The position numbers were made by a program, and so were the translations under genes. From contig CAMLOF010000216.1 in the NCBI GenBank assembly GCA_946481585.1, positions 1 to 5,204 of the forward strand: a DNA stretch of 5,204 nucleotides. The letters are read 5' to 3'. This document shows, one piece after another, positions 1 through 5,204 of the stretch; the stretch's first letter is position 1, and every line of letters begins with the position of its first letter. The stretch is from an uncultured Macromonas sp. (GTDB lineage: Bacteria; Pseudomonadota; Gammaproteobacteria; Burkholderiales; Burkholderiaceae). The notes beneath the pieces are model-generated. The model saw only the letters and a list, made by a program, of their open reading frames with translations. It searched no databases and was not told the origin of the DNA.

Positions 1-152
1 GCGTCGAGAAGGTCACCGACTTCCTCAAGGAAGGCCAGATCGTCAAGGTCAAGGTGCTCGAGACCGACGAGAAGGGCCGCGTCAAGCTGTCCATGAAGGC
101 GCTGATCGACCGCGAGGACGCGGCTGCCCAGCAGCAACAGCAACAGCAGTGA
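1..152 (+). CDS. pnp: Polyribonucleotide nucleotidyltransferase (PNPase), C-terminal end, 5'-truncated
   Basis: Only the last 49 codons are present. The reading frame starts at base 3 and stops at TGA 150-152. PNPase is a trimeric 3'-to-5' phosphorolytic exoribonuclease of mRNA turnover and a degradosome partner in many bacteria. The visible part reads [19 protein letters not shown], then [11 protein letters not shown]. This is the last half of an S1 RNA-binding domain, and the GQ-V-VKV-E-D then G-R-KLSMK pattern is typical of the PNPase C-terminus. A short acidic linker (IDRED) and AAA are followed by seven glutamines at the very end. Other S1 proteins (RpsA, RNase E/G, Tex) share this fold. 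PNPase is preferred because the S1 domain lies so close to the stop and because tpiA, secG and nuo follow, a neighbourhood I recall for pnp in Burkholderiales. The KH domain and catalytic RNase PH domains lie outside the window. Confidence 0.85.
   Translation, partial: VEKVTDFLKEGQIVKVKVLETDEKGRVKLSMKALIDREDAAAQQQQQQQ
129..149 (+). repeat. CAG/CAA trinucleotide run encoding a seven-Gln C-terminal tail
   Basis: Seven consecutive glutamine codons (CAG CAG CAA CAG CAA CAG CAG) end the pnp reading frame just before TGA. The run is in-frame and interrupted by two CAA codons. It could vary in length by slippage between strains without breaking the frame, because each unit is one codon. Confidence 0.8.
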
Positions 153-167
153 TCGTTGTTTCTGCTC

Positions 168-1172
168 ATGGCTGAGTCGATGCAAGTCGTTGAGATCACC
201 AGCTACGGCGCGCCTGAGGTGCTGCAGCTCGCCACGCGCGAGCGGCCCGCCCCCGGTGCTGGCGAGGTGCTGATCCGCGTGGCTGCGTCCGGCGTGAACC
301 GCCCGGACGTGCTGCAGCGCACCGGCAACTACCCGGTGCCGCCTGGGGCTTCCGACATCCCTGGTCTGGAGATCGCGGGCGTCATCGAGGCAGGTGATGC
401 TGCTGCGCTGGCCGAAGCTGACCTCGCCGTGGGCGACCACGTGTGTGCGCTGGTGGCTGGCGGCGGTTATGCCGAGTACTGTGTCGCCCCGGTGGGCCAG
501 TGCCTGCCGGTGCCGCGCGGCTGGTCCGATCTGGACGCCGCGGGCCTGCCCGAAACCTTCTTCACGGTCTGGAGCAACGTCTTCGATCGTGGGCGCCTGC
601 AAGCGGGTGAAACCCTGCTGGTGCAGGGTGGTTCCAGCGGCATCGGAGTCACCGCCATTCAAATGGCCAAGGCCATGGGCGCCACGGTCATCGTCACCGT
701 GGGCAGCGACGACAAGGCGCAAGCCTGCCTGGCGCTGGGCGCCGATCACGCCATCAACTACAAGACGCAGGACTTCGTTCGCGAAGCGGCCAACCTCACG
801 GGCGGCCGCGGCGTTGACGTGATCCTGGACATGGTCGCTGGCCCCTACGTGGCCCGCGAACTGGACTGCCTTGCCGAGGACGGCCGACTGGTCATCATCG
901 CGGTGCAGGGTGGCGTGAAGGCCGAGATCAATGCTGGTGCCGTGCTGCGGCGCCGCCTGACGATCACGGGCTCCACGCTGCGTCCCCGTCCGGTCGCCTT
1001 CAAAGCTGCCATCGCGCGCAATCTGCGTCAGCACGTCTGGCCCTGGCTCGAATCGGGTCGCATCCGTCCCGTGGTGTTCCGTGTGTTCCCGGCTGCTCAG
1101 GCTGCCCAGGCACACGCCCTCATGGAGTCCAACCAGCACATCGGCAAACTGCTGCTGAGCTGGGGCGGCTGA
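168..1172 (+). CDS. NAD(P)H quinone oxidoreductase, MDR superfamily, PIG3-like (zinc-free)
   Basis: A 334-residue protein when read from ATG 168. It belongs to the medium-chain dehydrogenase/reductase superfamily, quinone oxidoreductase branch, which reduces quinones or related enones with NAD(P)H in the cytoplasm. The N-terminal GroES-like domain carries [20 protein letters not shown] at about 42-61, followed by LEIAGV. This closely resembles the VNR-D-LQR-G-YP-PPG pattern of PIG3 (TP53I3) proteins. The Rossmann domain has the nucleotide-binding loop QGGSSGIG at 153-160, then a long helix with [11 protein letters not shown] see no Cys/His/Glu set for catalytic or structural zinc, as expected for this branch. 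The start is uncertain. ATG 168 and ATG 180 (330 aa, MQVVEI) are both plausible, neither has a clear Shine-Dalgarno, and the upstream TTG at 156 seems unlikely. It lies 15 nt after pnp and 31 nt before tpiA, so co-transcription is likely. The true substrate cannot be read from the sequence. Confidence 0.9.
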   Translation: MAESMQVVEITSYGAPEVLQLATRERPAPGAGEVLIRVAASGVNRPDVLQRTGNYPVPPGASDIPGLEIAGVIEAGDAAALAEADLAVGDHVCALVAGGGYAEYCVAPVGQCLPVPRGWSDLDAAGLPETFFTVWSNVFDRGRLQAGETLLVQGGSSGIGVTAIQMAKAMGATVIVTVGSDDKAQACLALGADHAINYKTQDFVREAANLTGGRGVDVILDMVAGPYVARELDCLAEDGRLVIIAVQGGVKAEINAGAVLRRRLTITGSTLRPRPVAFKAAIARNLRQHVWPWLESGRIRPVVFRVFPAAQAAQAHALMESNQHIGKLLLSWGG

Positions 1173-1203
1173 GCCCGTTTCCCTTCCCCAACGATTGACG
1201 AAG

Positions 1204-1956
1204 ATGAAGAAACTCATTGCCGGCAACTGGAAGATGAATGGCAGCTTGGCTGCCAACAAGGCCCTGCTGGATGTGCTCAAAGGTGCCCTGCCTGCAGTTG
1301 CGGGTGCCGATGTTGCCTTGTGCGTTCCCGCGGTGTACCTGCCTCAGGCACAGGCGGAGCTGCAAGGCAGCCCCATCGCCTGGGGGGCGCAAGACGTGTC
1401 CGCTCACGAGCAGGGTGCCTACACCGGTGAGGTGTCGGCCGCCATGCTCAAGGACTTTGCCTGCCGGTACGCCATCGTCGGCCACTCCGAGCGCAGGCAG
1501 TACCATGCCGAGAGCGACGAGACCGTCGCGGCCAAGGCGCAACGTGCTCTGGCAGCGGGCATCACACCCATCGTCTGTATCGGCGAAACGCTGGCCGAGC
1601 GCGAGTCTGGCCAGACCGAGGCCGTGGTAAAGCGCCAATTGGCGGCGGTGATCCACACTGTTGGCCATTGCACGAGCGAAATCGTTGTGGCTTACGAGCC
1701 TGTCTGGGCCATTGGCACGGGCAAGACCGCCACCCCTGAGCAGGCTCAGGCCGTTCACGCAGTGCTGCGGGCGCAATTGCAGGCTGCCACGGCGCATGCC
1801 GATCGCATCCGCATCCTTTATGGCGGCAGCATGAACGCAGGCAATGCTGCGCAACTGCTGTCACAGCCAGACATTGATGGCGGGCTGATTGGTGGCGCCT
1901 CCCTCAAGGCTGAAGACTTTCTGAAAATCATTGCCTCCTGCCCGAAAGTGGGTTGA
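1204..1956 (+). CDS. tpiA: Triosephosphate isomerase
   Basis: A 250-residue TIM-barrel enzyme, the normal family length. It interconverts dihydroxyacetone phosphate and glyceraldehyde-3-phosphate in glycolysis and gluconeogenesis, acting as a cytoplasmic dimer. All catalytic landmarks are present: GNWKMN at 7-12 with Asn8 and Lys10, IVGHSERR at 91-98 with the electrophile His94, and the signature [11 protein letters not shown] at 163-173 with base Glu165 and flexible loop 6. The phosphate-binding loops are YGGS at 206-209 and GGLIGGASL at 226-234. ATG 1204 is chosen because the family begins with a few residues before [13 protein letters not shown] nine bases upstream (1195) would add only MTK. 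There is no clear Shine-Dalgarno; the leader is pyrimidine-rich (CCCTTCCCC), so translation may depend on read-through or coupling from the preceding gene. secG follows after 21 nt, a common pairing in proteobacteria. Confidence 0.98.
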   Translation: MKKLIAGNWKMNGSLAANKALLDVLKGALPAVAGADVALCVPAVYLPQAQAELQGSPIAWGAQDVSAHEQGAYTGEVSAAMLKDFACRYAIVGHSERRQYHAESDETVAAKAQRALAAGITPIVCIGETLAERESGQTEAVVKRQLAAVIHTVGHCTSEIVVAYEPVWAIGTGKTATPEQAQAVHAVLRAQLQAATAHADRIRILYGGSMNAGNAAQLLSQPDIDGGLIGGASLKAEDFLKIIASCPKVG

Positions 1957-1977
1957 GGCCAAGTACACGGAGAAAAC

Positions 1978-2340
1978 ATGAATATCGTGATGACCATCCT
2001 CCTGGCGGTGCAACTGCTTTCCGCCATCGCCATGATCGGCCTGATCCTGGTTCAGCACGGCAAAGGCGCTGATGCTGGCGCAGCCTTCGGTGGCGGCGCT
2101 GGCTCCGCCAGCCTGTTTGGTGCCACTGGCGGTGCCAACTTTCTGTCCCGCAGCACAGCCGTGCTCGCATCCGTTTTCCTGGTCTGCACGCTTGCGCTGG
2201 CTTATTTCGGCAACCTGCGTCCTGCCAGTTCCGGCAGCGTGCTCGAAAAGCTGCCGGTCGAAACGGCGCCCGCCACCACCCAGCAGATTCCCGCGCCTGC
2301 ACAGCCGGCTACCGGTGCAGGTCAGATTCCTGGCCAGTGA
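1978..2340 (+). CDS. secG: Preprotein translocase subunit SecG
   Basis: A 120-residue inner-membrane protein of the SecYEG channel. It assists SecA-driven protein export across the cytoplasmic membrane. Two hydrophobic segments are visible, at about 3-25 and 58-78. Between them lies the SecG hallmark: LILVQHGKGADAGAAFGGG from about 22 to 40, followed by a Gly/Ser/Ala-rich loop ending in SLFG and a GGANFLSRST stretch leading into the second membrane segment. The C-terminal tail (about 80-120) is Pro/Ala/Gln/Thr-rich and low-complexity, as is common in proteobacterial SecG. A good Shine-Dalgarno, GGAGA at 1969-1973, sits 4 nt before ATG 1978 and supports this start over the internal ATG at codon 5. 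It follows tpiA by 21 nt and is probably in the same transcript. It is followed by 171 nt of non-coding DNA before the tRNA. Confidence 0.96.
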   Translation: MNIVMTILLAVQLLSAIAMIGLILVQHGKGADAGAAFGGGAGSASLFGATGGANFLSRSTAVLASVFLVCTLALAYFGNLRPASSGSVLEKLPVETAPATTQQIPAPAQPATGAGQIPGQ

Positions 2341-2352
2341 TTGGTATTGAGT

Positions 2353-2392
2353 CCCCGCATGTGGGCGGGGCGGCCTCAAAATTTTGAGGCCG
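2353..2392 (+). terminator. Tandem hairpins after secG; possible terminator without a T-tract
   Basis: Two adjacent dyads begin 12 nt after the secG stop. The first pairs CCCCGC (2353-2358) with GCGGGG (2365-2370) around a 6-nt loop. The second is a perfect 22-bp palindrome at 2371-2392 whose left half is CGGCCTCAAAA. As RNA it would form a GC-rich stem closed by an A/U tip. Position and strength suggest transcript termination or 3'-end protection of the pnp-tpiA-secG message. However, the bases that follow (GAGAAGGGG) lack the T run of a classical intrinsic terminator, so partial termination, an RNA-stabilising end or a protein-binding palindrome are all open. Confidence 0.45.
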
Positions 2393-2440
2393 AGAAGGGG
2401 TAAATCCCTATACCCACAAAAATTCTCGCCCTATTCAGGG

Positions 2441-2446
2441 TAGAAT
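2441..2446 (+). promoter_or_regulatory. Possible -10 element upstream of tRNA-Leu / nuo
   Basis: TAGAAT lies in the AT-richer part of the secG-tRNA gap, about 66 nt before the tRNA, where a promoter for tRNA-Leu and nuo would be expected. The bases at the usual -35 distance (about 2417-2424, AAAAAT-like) do not resemble TTGACA. An alternative pair, TTGAGG (2384-2389) with TATACC (2409-2414), has a 19-nt spacer and overlaps the palindrome. The call rests mainly on location. Confidence 0.25.
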
Positions 2447-2458
2447 GCTGAAGTTCGC

Positions 2459-2496
2459 TGAGTGGCGGGTGAGGTACAGCAAGATCTCGCCGCTCA
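2459..2496 (+). other. 11-bp hairpin in the 5' leader of tRNA-Leu
   Basis: TGAGTGGCGGG (2459-2469) can pair with CTCGCCGCTCA (2486-2496), giving 11 pairs including two G-U wobbles around a 16-nt loop. It ends 15 nt before the mature tRNA 5' end. The G-U pairs make it an RNA structure rather than a perfect DNA palindrome. If transcription starts just downstream of TAGAAT at 2441, this hairpin would sit almost at the 5' end of the precursor. It might affect RNase P processing or leader stability; that role is inferred. Confidence 0.4.
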
Positions 2497-2511
2497 CCGA
2501 TATCTTCCTAA

Positions 2512-2596
2512 GCCGACGTGGTGAAATTGGTAGACACGCTATCTTGAGGGGGTAGTGGCGAAAGCTGTGCGAGTTCGAGTCTCGCCGTCGGCACCA
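2512..2596 (+). tRNA. tRNA-Leu (anticodon GAG, reads CUC/CUU)
   Basis: A complete 85-nt class II tRNA with every arm identifiable. The acceptor stem GCCGACG (2512-2518) pairs fully with CGTCGGC (2586-2592), followed by discriminator A2593 and encoded CCA (2594-2596). The D region is TGGTGAAATTGGTAGACA. The anticodon stem CTATC/GGTAG (2539-2543 / 2551-2555, one U-G pair) encloses loop TTGAGGG with anticodon GAG at 2546-2548. A long variable arm (about 2556-2568, GGC-GAAA-GCT core) and discriminator A are leucine hallmarks. The T arm is GCGAG-TTCGAGT-CTCGC (2569-2585). It lies 41 nt before nuoA on the same strand, so it is probably processed from the nuo operon leader or shares its promoter. 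I see no integrase or duplicated tRNA 3' end nearby, so nothing suggests use as an attachment site. Confidence 0.97.
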
Positions 2597-2606
2597 TCAC
2601 ATACAC

Positions 2607-2625
2607 AGGCGCCTGCAGGGCGTCT
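2607..2625 (+). other. Small hairpin between tRNA-Leu and the nuoA start
   Basis: AGGCGCC (2607-2613) can pair with GGCGTCT (2619-2625), seven pairs with one G-U, around the loop TGCAG. The left arm overlaps a perfect 10-bp palindrome, CAGGCGCCTG (2606-2615), which is an alternative fold. The hairpin ends 12 nt before the nuoA ATG, leaving only CCGGGGCAAGCA as ribosome-binding region. It could protect the 5' end of nuoA mRNA after tRNA excision or tune nuoA translation. No T run follows, so it does not look like a terminator. Confidence 0.35.
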
Positions 2626-2637
2626 CCGGGGCAAGCA

Positions 2638-2997
2638 ATGAACCTAGAGCAATACCTTCCCGTACTGTTGTTTGTGTTGGTGGGCCTAGCTGTTGGGGTA
2701 CTCCCCCAGGTGTTTGGCTACATTCTGGGTCCCAACCGTCCCGACCCCGAAAAGAATTCCCCCTACGAATGCGGCTTTGAAGCCTTCGAGGACGCGCGCA
2801 TGAAGTTCGATGTGCGCTATTACCTCGTCGCCATTCTCTTCATCCTTTTTGATCTCGAAATCGCCTTCCTGATCCCGTGGGCCGTGGCTTTTGCCGACAT
2901 TGGCGCCACCGGGTTCTGGGCGGGTGTCATGTTCCTGGCCATCCTGGTCGTGGGTTTTGCCTACGAATGGAAAAAGGGTGCCCTGGATTGGGAATGA
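2638..2997 (+). CDS. nuoA: NADH-quinone oxidoreductase subunit A (complex I)
   Basis: A 119-residue membrane subunit of proton-pumping complex I, homologous to mitochondrial ND3. Three transmembrane helices are visible at about 7-29, 61-82 and 92-109. The long loop after helix 1 carries the family signature [15 protein letters not shown] at 40-54. Its Cys45 is the counterpart of the ND3 loop cysteine near the quinone site. Helix 2 contains FDLE at 71-74, with the conserved acidic residues Asp72 and Glu74. The length is normal and nothing is broken. The start at ATG 2638 fits the family. The only ribosome-binding match is a weak GGGG at 2628-2631, just after a small hairpin. It is the first gene of the nuo operon, 41 nt after tRNA-Leu and 28 nt before nuoB. 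Confidence 0.97.
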   Translation: MNLEQYLPVLLFVLVGLAVGVLPQVFGYILGPNRPDPEKNSPYECGFEAFEDARMKFDVRYYLVAILFILFDLEIAFLIPWAVAFADIGATGFWAGVMFLAILVVGFAYEWKKGALDWE

Positions 2998-3025
2998 GTT
3001 TGGCGAACTGGCTTCGGAGTAACGC

Positions 3026-3505
3026 ATGATCGAAGGTGTCTTCAAGGAAGGCTTCATCACCACCAGCTACGACTCGGTGGTGAACTGGGCCAAGACCGGC
3101 TCGCTCTGGCCCATGACCTTTGGTCTGGCCTGCTGCGCGGTCGAAATGATGCATGCAGCAGCTGCGCGCTATGACATCGGCCGCTTCGGCTCCGAGGTTT
3201 TTCGCGCCAGCCCGCGCCAGTCCGACCTGATGATCGTGGCCGGCACGCTGTGCAACAAGATGGCGCCGGCCCTGCGCAAGGTGTACGACCAGATGGCTGA
3301 GCCGCGTTGGGTGCTGTCCATGGGGTCCTGCGCAAACGGCGGTGGCTACTATCACTACAGCTATTCGGTGGTTCGCGGTTGCGACCGCATCGTGCCGGTG
3401 GACGTCTACGTCCCGGGCTGCCCGCCCACGGCCGAGGCCTTGCTGTACGGCATCATCCAGCTGCAGCAAAAGATCCGTCGCACCAACACCATTGCGCGCG
3501 TCTGA
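3026..3505 (+). CDS. nuoB: NADH-quinone oxidoreductase subunit B (complex I, N2 cluster)
   Basis: A 159-residue peripheral-arm subunit homologous to mitochondrial PSST/NDUFS7. It holds the terminal [4Fe-4S] cluster N2, which passes electrons to ubiquinone at the interface with NuoD. All four cluster ligands are present: adjacent Cys36-Cys37 in [10 protein letters not shown], Cys102 in [11 protein letters not shown], and Cys132 in [12 protein letters not shown]. The region after the cysteine pair (about 49-64, [16 protein letters not shown]) is the conserved surface facing the quinone cavity. The start is supported by GGAG at 3016-3019, 6 nt before ATG 3026. It lies in the nuo operon, 28 nt after nuoA and 21 nt before nuoC. 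The length and C-terminus (QQKIRRT) match betaproteobacterial forms as I recall them. Confidence 0.98.
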   Translation: MIEGVFKEGFITTSYDSVVNWAKTGSLWPMTFGLACCAVEMMHAAAARYDIGRFGSEVFRASPRQSDLMIVAGTLCNKMAPALRKVYDQMAEPRWVLSMGSCANGGGYYHYSYSVVRGCDRIVPVDVYVPGCPPTAEALLYGIIQLQQKIRRTNTIARV

Positions 3506-3512
3506 GCGCGCC

Positions 3513-3517
3513 GGAGG
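3513..3517 (+). promoter_or_regulatory. Shine-Dalgarno GGAGG deciding the nuoC start
   Basis: GGAGG ends 9 nt before ATG 3527, an acceptable spacing. The next in-frame ATG (3542, codon 6) would be 24 nt away, so the first ATG is preferred. Confidence 0.75.
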
Positions 3518-3526
3518 TTCCAGAAC

Positions 3527-4168
3527 ATGACCGGTACTACGATGGGCGTGGCTCCGGGGACGGCTTCCATTGCCGTTGACCCCGAGGTTTTGCGCCAAAC
3601 CCTGGCAGATTGTCTGGGTGACAAGGCCAAGCAAGTTGGCGTCGAGCGCGGTGAAGTCACCGTGGTGCTGCACGTTGGCACCTACCTCGAAGCCATGCAG
3701 TTGCTGCGCGACGCGCCAAGTTGCCGCTTCGAGCAACTGCTTGACATCTGTGGCGTTGATTACTCCTCCTACCGCGAAGGTGCCTGGGAAGGCGCTCGTT
3801 TTGCCGTTGTGGCGCACCTGCTGTCGGTCAGTCTTAACCAGCGCGTGCGCGTGCGCGTTTTCTGTACCGACGACGACTTTCCGGTGGTGCCCTCCGTCTC
3901 GTCGCTGTGGACTTCGGCCAACTGGTACGAACGCGAGGCGTTCGACCTCTATGGCATCGTGTTCGAAGGTCACGACGATTTGCGTCGCATCCTCACCGAC
4001 TACGGTTTCATCGGGCATCCTTTCCGCAAGGACTTCCCGTTGTCTGGCCACGTGGAAATGCGCTACGACCCCGAGCGCCGCCGCGTGATCTACGAACCGG
4101 TCACCATCGAGCCGCGCGAGATCACGCCGCGCATCATCCGCGAAGACAACTACGGCGGACTGCACTGA
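3527..4168 (+). CDS. nuoC: NADH-quinone oxidoreductase subunit C (complex I, 30 kDa subunit)
   Basis: A 213-residue peripheral-arm subunit homologous to mitochondrial NDUFS3. It carries no cofactor and holds the connecting module together beside NuoB and NuoD. The first 15 or so residues (Gly/Thr/Ala-rich) look poorly conserved. The globular domain includes [12 protein letters not shown] at about 71-82 and [20 protein letters not shown] from 121. The 30-kDa signature follows at 136-170: [15 protein letters not shown], then RRILTDYGF and [10 protein letters not shown]. The C-terminal tail has the usual [16 protein letters not shown] strand. The gene stands alone rather than fused to nuoD as in Escherichia coli, which supports a non-enteric lineage. 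It follows nuoB by 21 nt, and only 2 nt separate its stop from the nuoD start, suggesting translational coupling. Confidence 0.97.
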   Translation: MTGTTMGVAPGTASIAVDPEVLRQTLADCLGDKAKQVGVERGEVTVVLHVGTYLEAMQLLRDAPSCRFEQLLDICGVDYSSYREGAWEGARFAVVAHLLSVSLNQRVRVRVFCTDDDFPVVPSVSSLWTSANWYEREAFDLYGIVFEGHDDLRRILTDYGFIGHPFRKDFPLSGHVEMRYDPERRRVIYEPVTIEPREITPRIIREDNYGGLH

Positions 4169-4170
4169 TC

Positions 4171-5204
4171 ATGGCTGAAATCAAGAACTACACCCTGAAC
4201 TTCGGTCCGCAGCACCCGGCAGCACACGGTGTGCTGCGTCTGGTGCTGGAGCTGGACGGCGAGGTCGTGCAACGCGCCGACCCGCACATTGGCCTGCTGC
4301 ACCGTGCCACCGAGAAGCTCGCCGAGCACAAGACCTTCATCCAGTCGCTGCCCTACATGGACCGCCTGGACTACGTCTCGATGATGTGCAACGAGCACGC
4401 CTACTGCCTGGCCATCGAGAAGCTGCTGGGCATTGAAGTGCCCATCCGTGCGCAGTACATCCGTGTGATGTTCAGCGAAATAACACGCCTGCTCAACCAC
4501 CTGATGTGGTTGGGTTCGCATGGCAACGACTGCGGCAGCTCCACCATCCTGATCTACGCGTTCCGCGAGCGCGAAGACCTCTTCGACATGTACGAAGCCG
4601 TGTCGGGTGCGCGCATGCACGCGGCGTACTTCCGTCCGGGCGGTGTATACCGCGACCTGCCGGAAACCATGCCGCAGTACAAGTTCAGCAAGATCCGCAA
4701 CGCCAAGGCGATGGACGAGTTGAACAAGAACCGCCAGGGCTCGTTGCTCGACTTCATCGACGACTTCACCAAGCGTTTCCCCACCTATCTGGCCGAATAC
4801 CACACGCTGTTGACCGACAACCGCATCTGGAAACAGCGCACGGTGGGCATCGGCGTCGTCAGCCCCGAGCGTGCGCTCAACATGGGCATGACCGGCCCGA
4901 TGTTGCGTGGTTCGGGCATTGCCTGGGATCTGCGCAAGAAGCAGCCCTACGACGTTTACGACCGCCTGGACTTCGACATTCCCGTCGGCAAGACCGGTGA
5001 TACGTACGACCGTTACCTCGTCCGCATGGAAGAGATGAACCAGTCCAACCGCATCATCAAGCAATGCGTGGACTGGCTGCGTGCCAACCCCGGCCCGGTC
5101 ATCACCGACAACCACAAGGTGGCGCCGCCGTCGCGCGAATCCATGAAGTCCAACATGGAAGAGCTGATCCACCACTTCAAGCTCTTCACCGAAGGTTTCC
5201 ACGT
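4171..5204 (+). CDS. nuoD: NADH-quinone oxidoreductase subunit D (complex I, 49 kDa subunit), 3'-truncated
   Basis: The frame is open from ATG 4171 to the window edge: 344 complete codons plus two bases, from a family of roughly 415-420 residues, so about the last 70 are missing. NuoD forms most of the ubiquinone head-group site with NuoB. Visible motifs are [15 protein letters not shown] at 10-24, the 49-kDa signature [12 protein letters not shown] at 43-54, [17 protein letters not shown] at 62-78, [14 protein letters not shown] at 145-158, [15 protein letters not shown] at 242-256 and [10 protein letters not shown] at 280-289. His19, Tyr68 and Asp120 have the same mutual spacing as the quinone-site residues His59, Tyr108 and Asp160 of the human subunit NDUFS2, so the site appears intact. 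The weak GGCGGA at 4154-4159, inside the end of nuoC, is the only ribosome-binding match, so coupling to nuoC is likely. nuoE and later subunits would be expected beyond the window. Confidence 0.97.
   Translation, partial: MAEIKNYTLNFGPQHPAAHGVLRLVLELDGEVVQRADPHIGLLHRATEKLAEHKTFIQSLPYMDRLDYVSMMCNEHAYCLAIEKLLGIEVPIRAQYIRVMFSEITRLLNHLMWLGSHGNDCGSSTILIYAFREREDLFDMYEAVSGARMHAAYFRPGGVYRDLPETMPQYKFSKIRNAKAMDELNKNRQGSLLDFIDDFTKRFPTYLAEYHTLLTDNRIWKQRTVGIGVVSPERALNMGMTGPMLRGSGIAWDLRKKQPYDVYDRLDFDIPVGKTGDTYDRYLVRMEEMNQSNRIIKQCVDWLRANPGPVITDNHKVAPPSRESMKSNMEELIHHFKLFTEGFH

Noticed and set aside
156..167. TTG 156 as start of the quinone oxidoreductase
   Set aside because: It would begin only 3 nt after the pnp stop and add four residues (MFLL) with no ribosome-binding site. 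ATG 168 or 180 fits the family better.
1120..1854. Antisense open frame of 244 codons opposite tpiA
   Set aside because: It overlaps a complete tpiA with all catalytic motifs and shows no domain of its own.
1861..2379. Antisense open frame opposite secG and the end of tpiA
   Set aside because: It is a shadow of secG's Gly/Ala/Pro-rich codons. It has no own ribosome-binding site or recognisable motif.
2512..2596. tRNA-Leu as a possible integration site for a mobile element
   Set aside because: There is no integrase, no duplicated tRNA 3' end and no foreign-looking DNA. secG and nuoA flank it in an order expected for the lineage.
2927..4165. Long antisense open frame (412 codons) opposite nuoB and nuoC
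   Set aside because: It is fully covered by two strongly supported genes. The translation is rich in His, Arg, Val and Ala with no recognisable domain, as expected for the antisense of GC-rich codons.
4506..5000. Open frame of 164 codons on the + strand inside nuoD
   Set aside because: It is out of frame with nuoD. The translation is Arg/His/Pro-rich with no conserved pattern, a frame shadow.
4150..5202. Long antisense open frame (350 codons) opposite nuoD
   Set aside because: nuoD is unmistakable on the + strand, though it runs off the window and has no stop here. The antisense translation is low-complexity Val/His/Ala/Gln-rich with no family resemblance.
1..5204. CRISPR array, insertion sequence, toxin-antitoxin pair or defence system
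   Set aside because: There are no regularly spaced repeats, transposase motifs, terminal inverted repeats or unexplained small gene pairs. Essentially all the DNA outside 2341-2637 is recognised core genes or short gaps.

Overview
This window looks like an ordinary chromosomal housekeeping segment from a betaproteobacterium, most likely Burkholderiales and probably Comamonadaceae-like. The signs are a GC-rich composition with G/C-ending codons, separate nuoC and nuoD genes (enteric bacteria have a fused nuoCD), and the gene order pnp - quinone oxidoreductase - tpiA - secG - tRNA-Leu - nuoABCD. The lineage is inferred from protein similarity and gene order recalled from memory; no search was run. 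Every gene lies on the + strand.

Left part (1-1956): the 3' end of pnp (C-terminal end of the PNPase S1 RNA-binding domain plus a seven-glutamine tail) is followed after 15 nt by a complete zinc-free MDR/PIG3-type NAD(P)H quinone oxidoreductase, and after 31 nt by a complete triosephosphate isomerase. secG follows after 21 nt (1978-2340). The short gaps suggest co-transcription, although only secG has an evident Shine-Dalgarno sequence.

Middle (2341-2637): this non-coding stretch of about 300 nt separates the two gene blocks. It holds two adjacent GC-rich dyads just after secG (the second a perfect 22-bp palindrome), an AT-richer patch with small dyads and a weak -10-like TAGAAT, an 11-bp leader hairpin, a complete tRNA-Leu(GAG) with encoded CCA, and a small hairpin just before nuoA. 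It is the only part with structure not explained by coding sequence.

Right part (2638-5204): nuoA, nuoB, nuoC and a 3'-truncated nuoD, tightly packed. They encode the start of the proton-pumping NADH:ubiquinone oxidoreductase (complex I). NuoA is a membrane-arm subunit. NuoB carries the N2 iron-sulfur cluster ligands. NuoC and NuoD form the connecting module and, with NuoB, the quinone site. The key residues visible in these proteins are intact.

I found no mobile element, CRISPR array, toxin-antitoxin pair, defence system or convincing novel system. The findings concern regulation and processing around the tRNA/nuo leader, plus small protein peculiarities, and their interest scores are modest.
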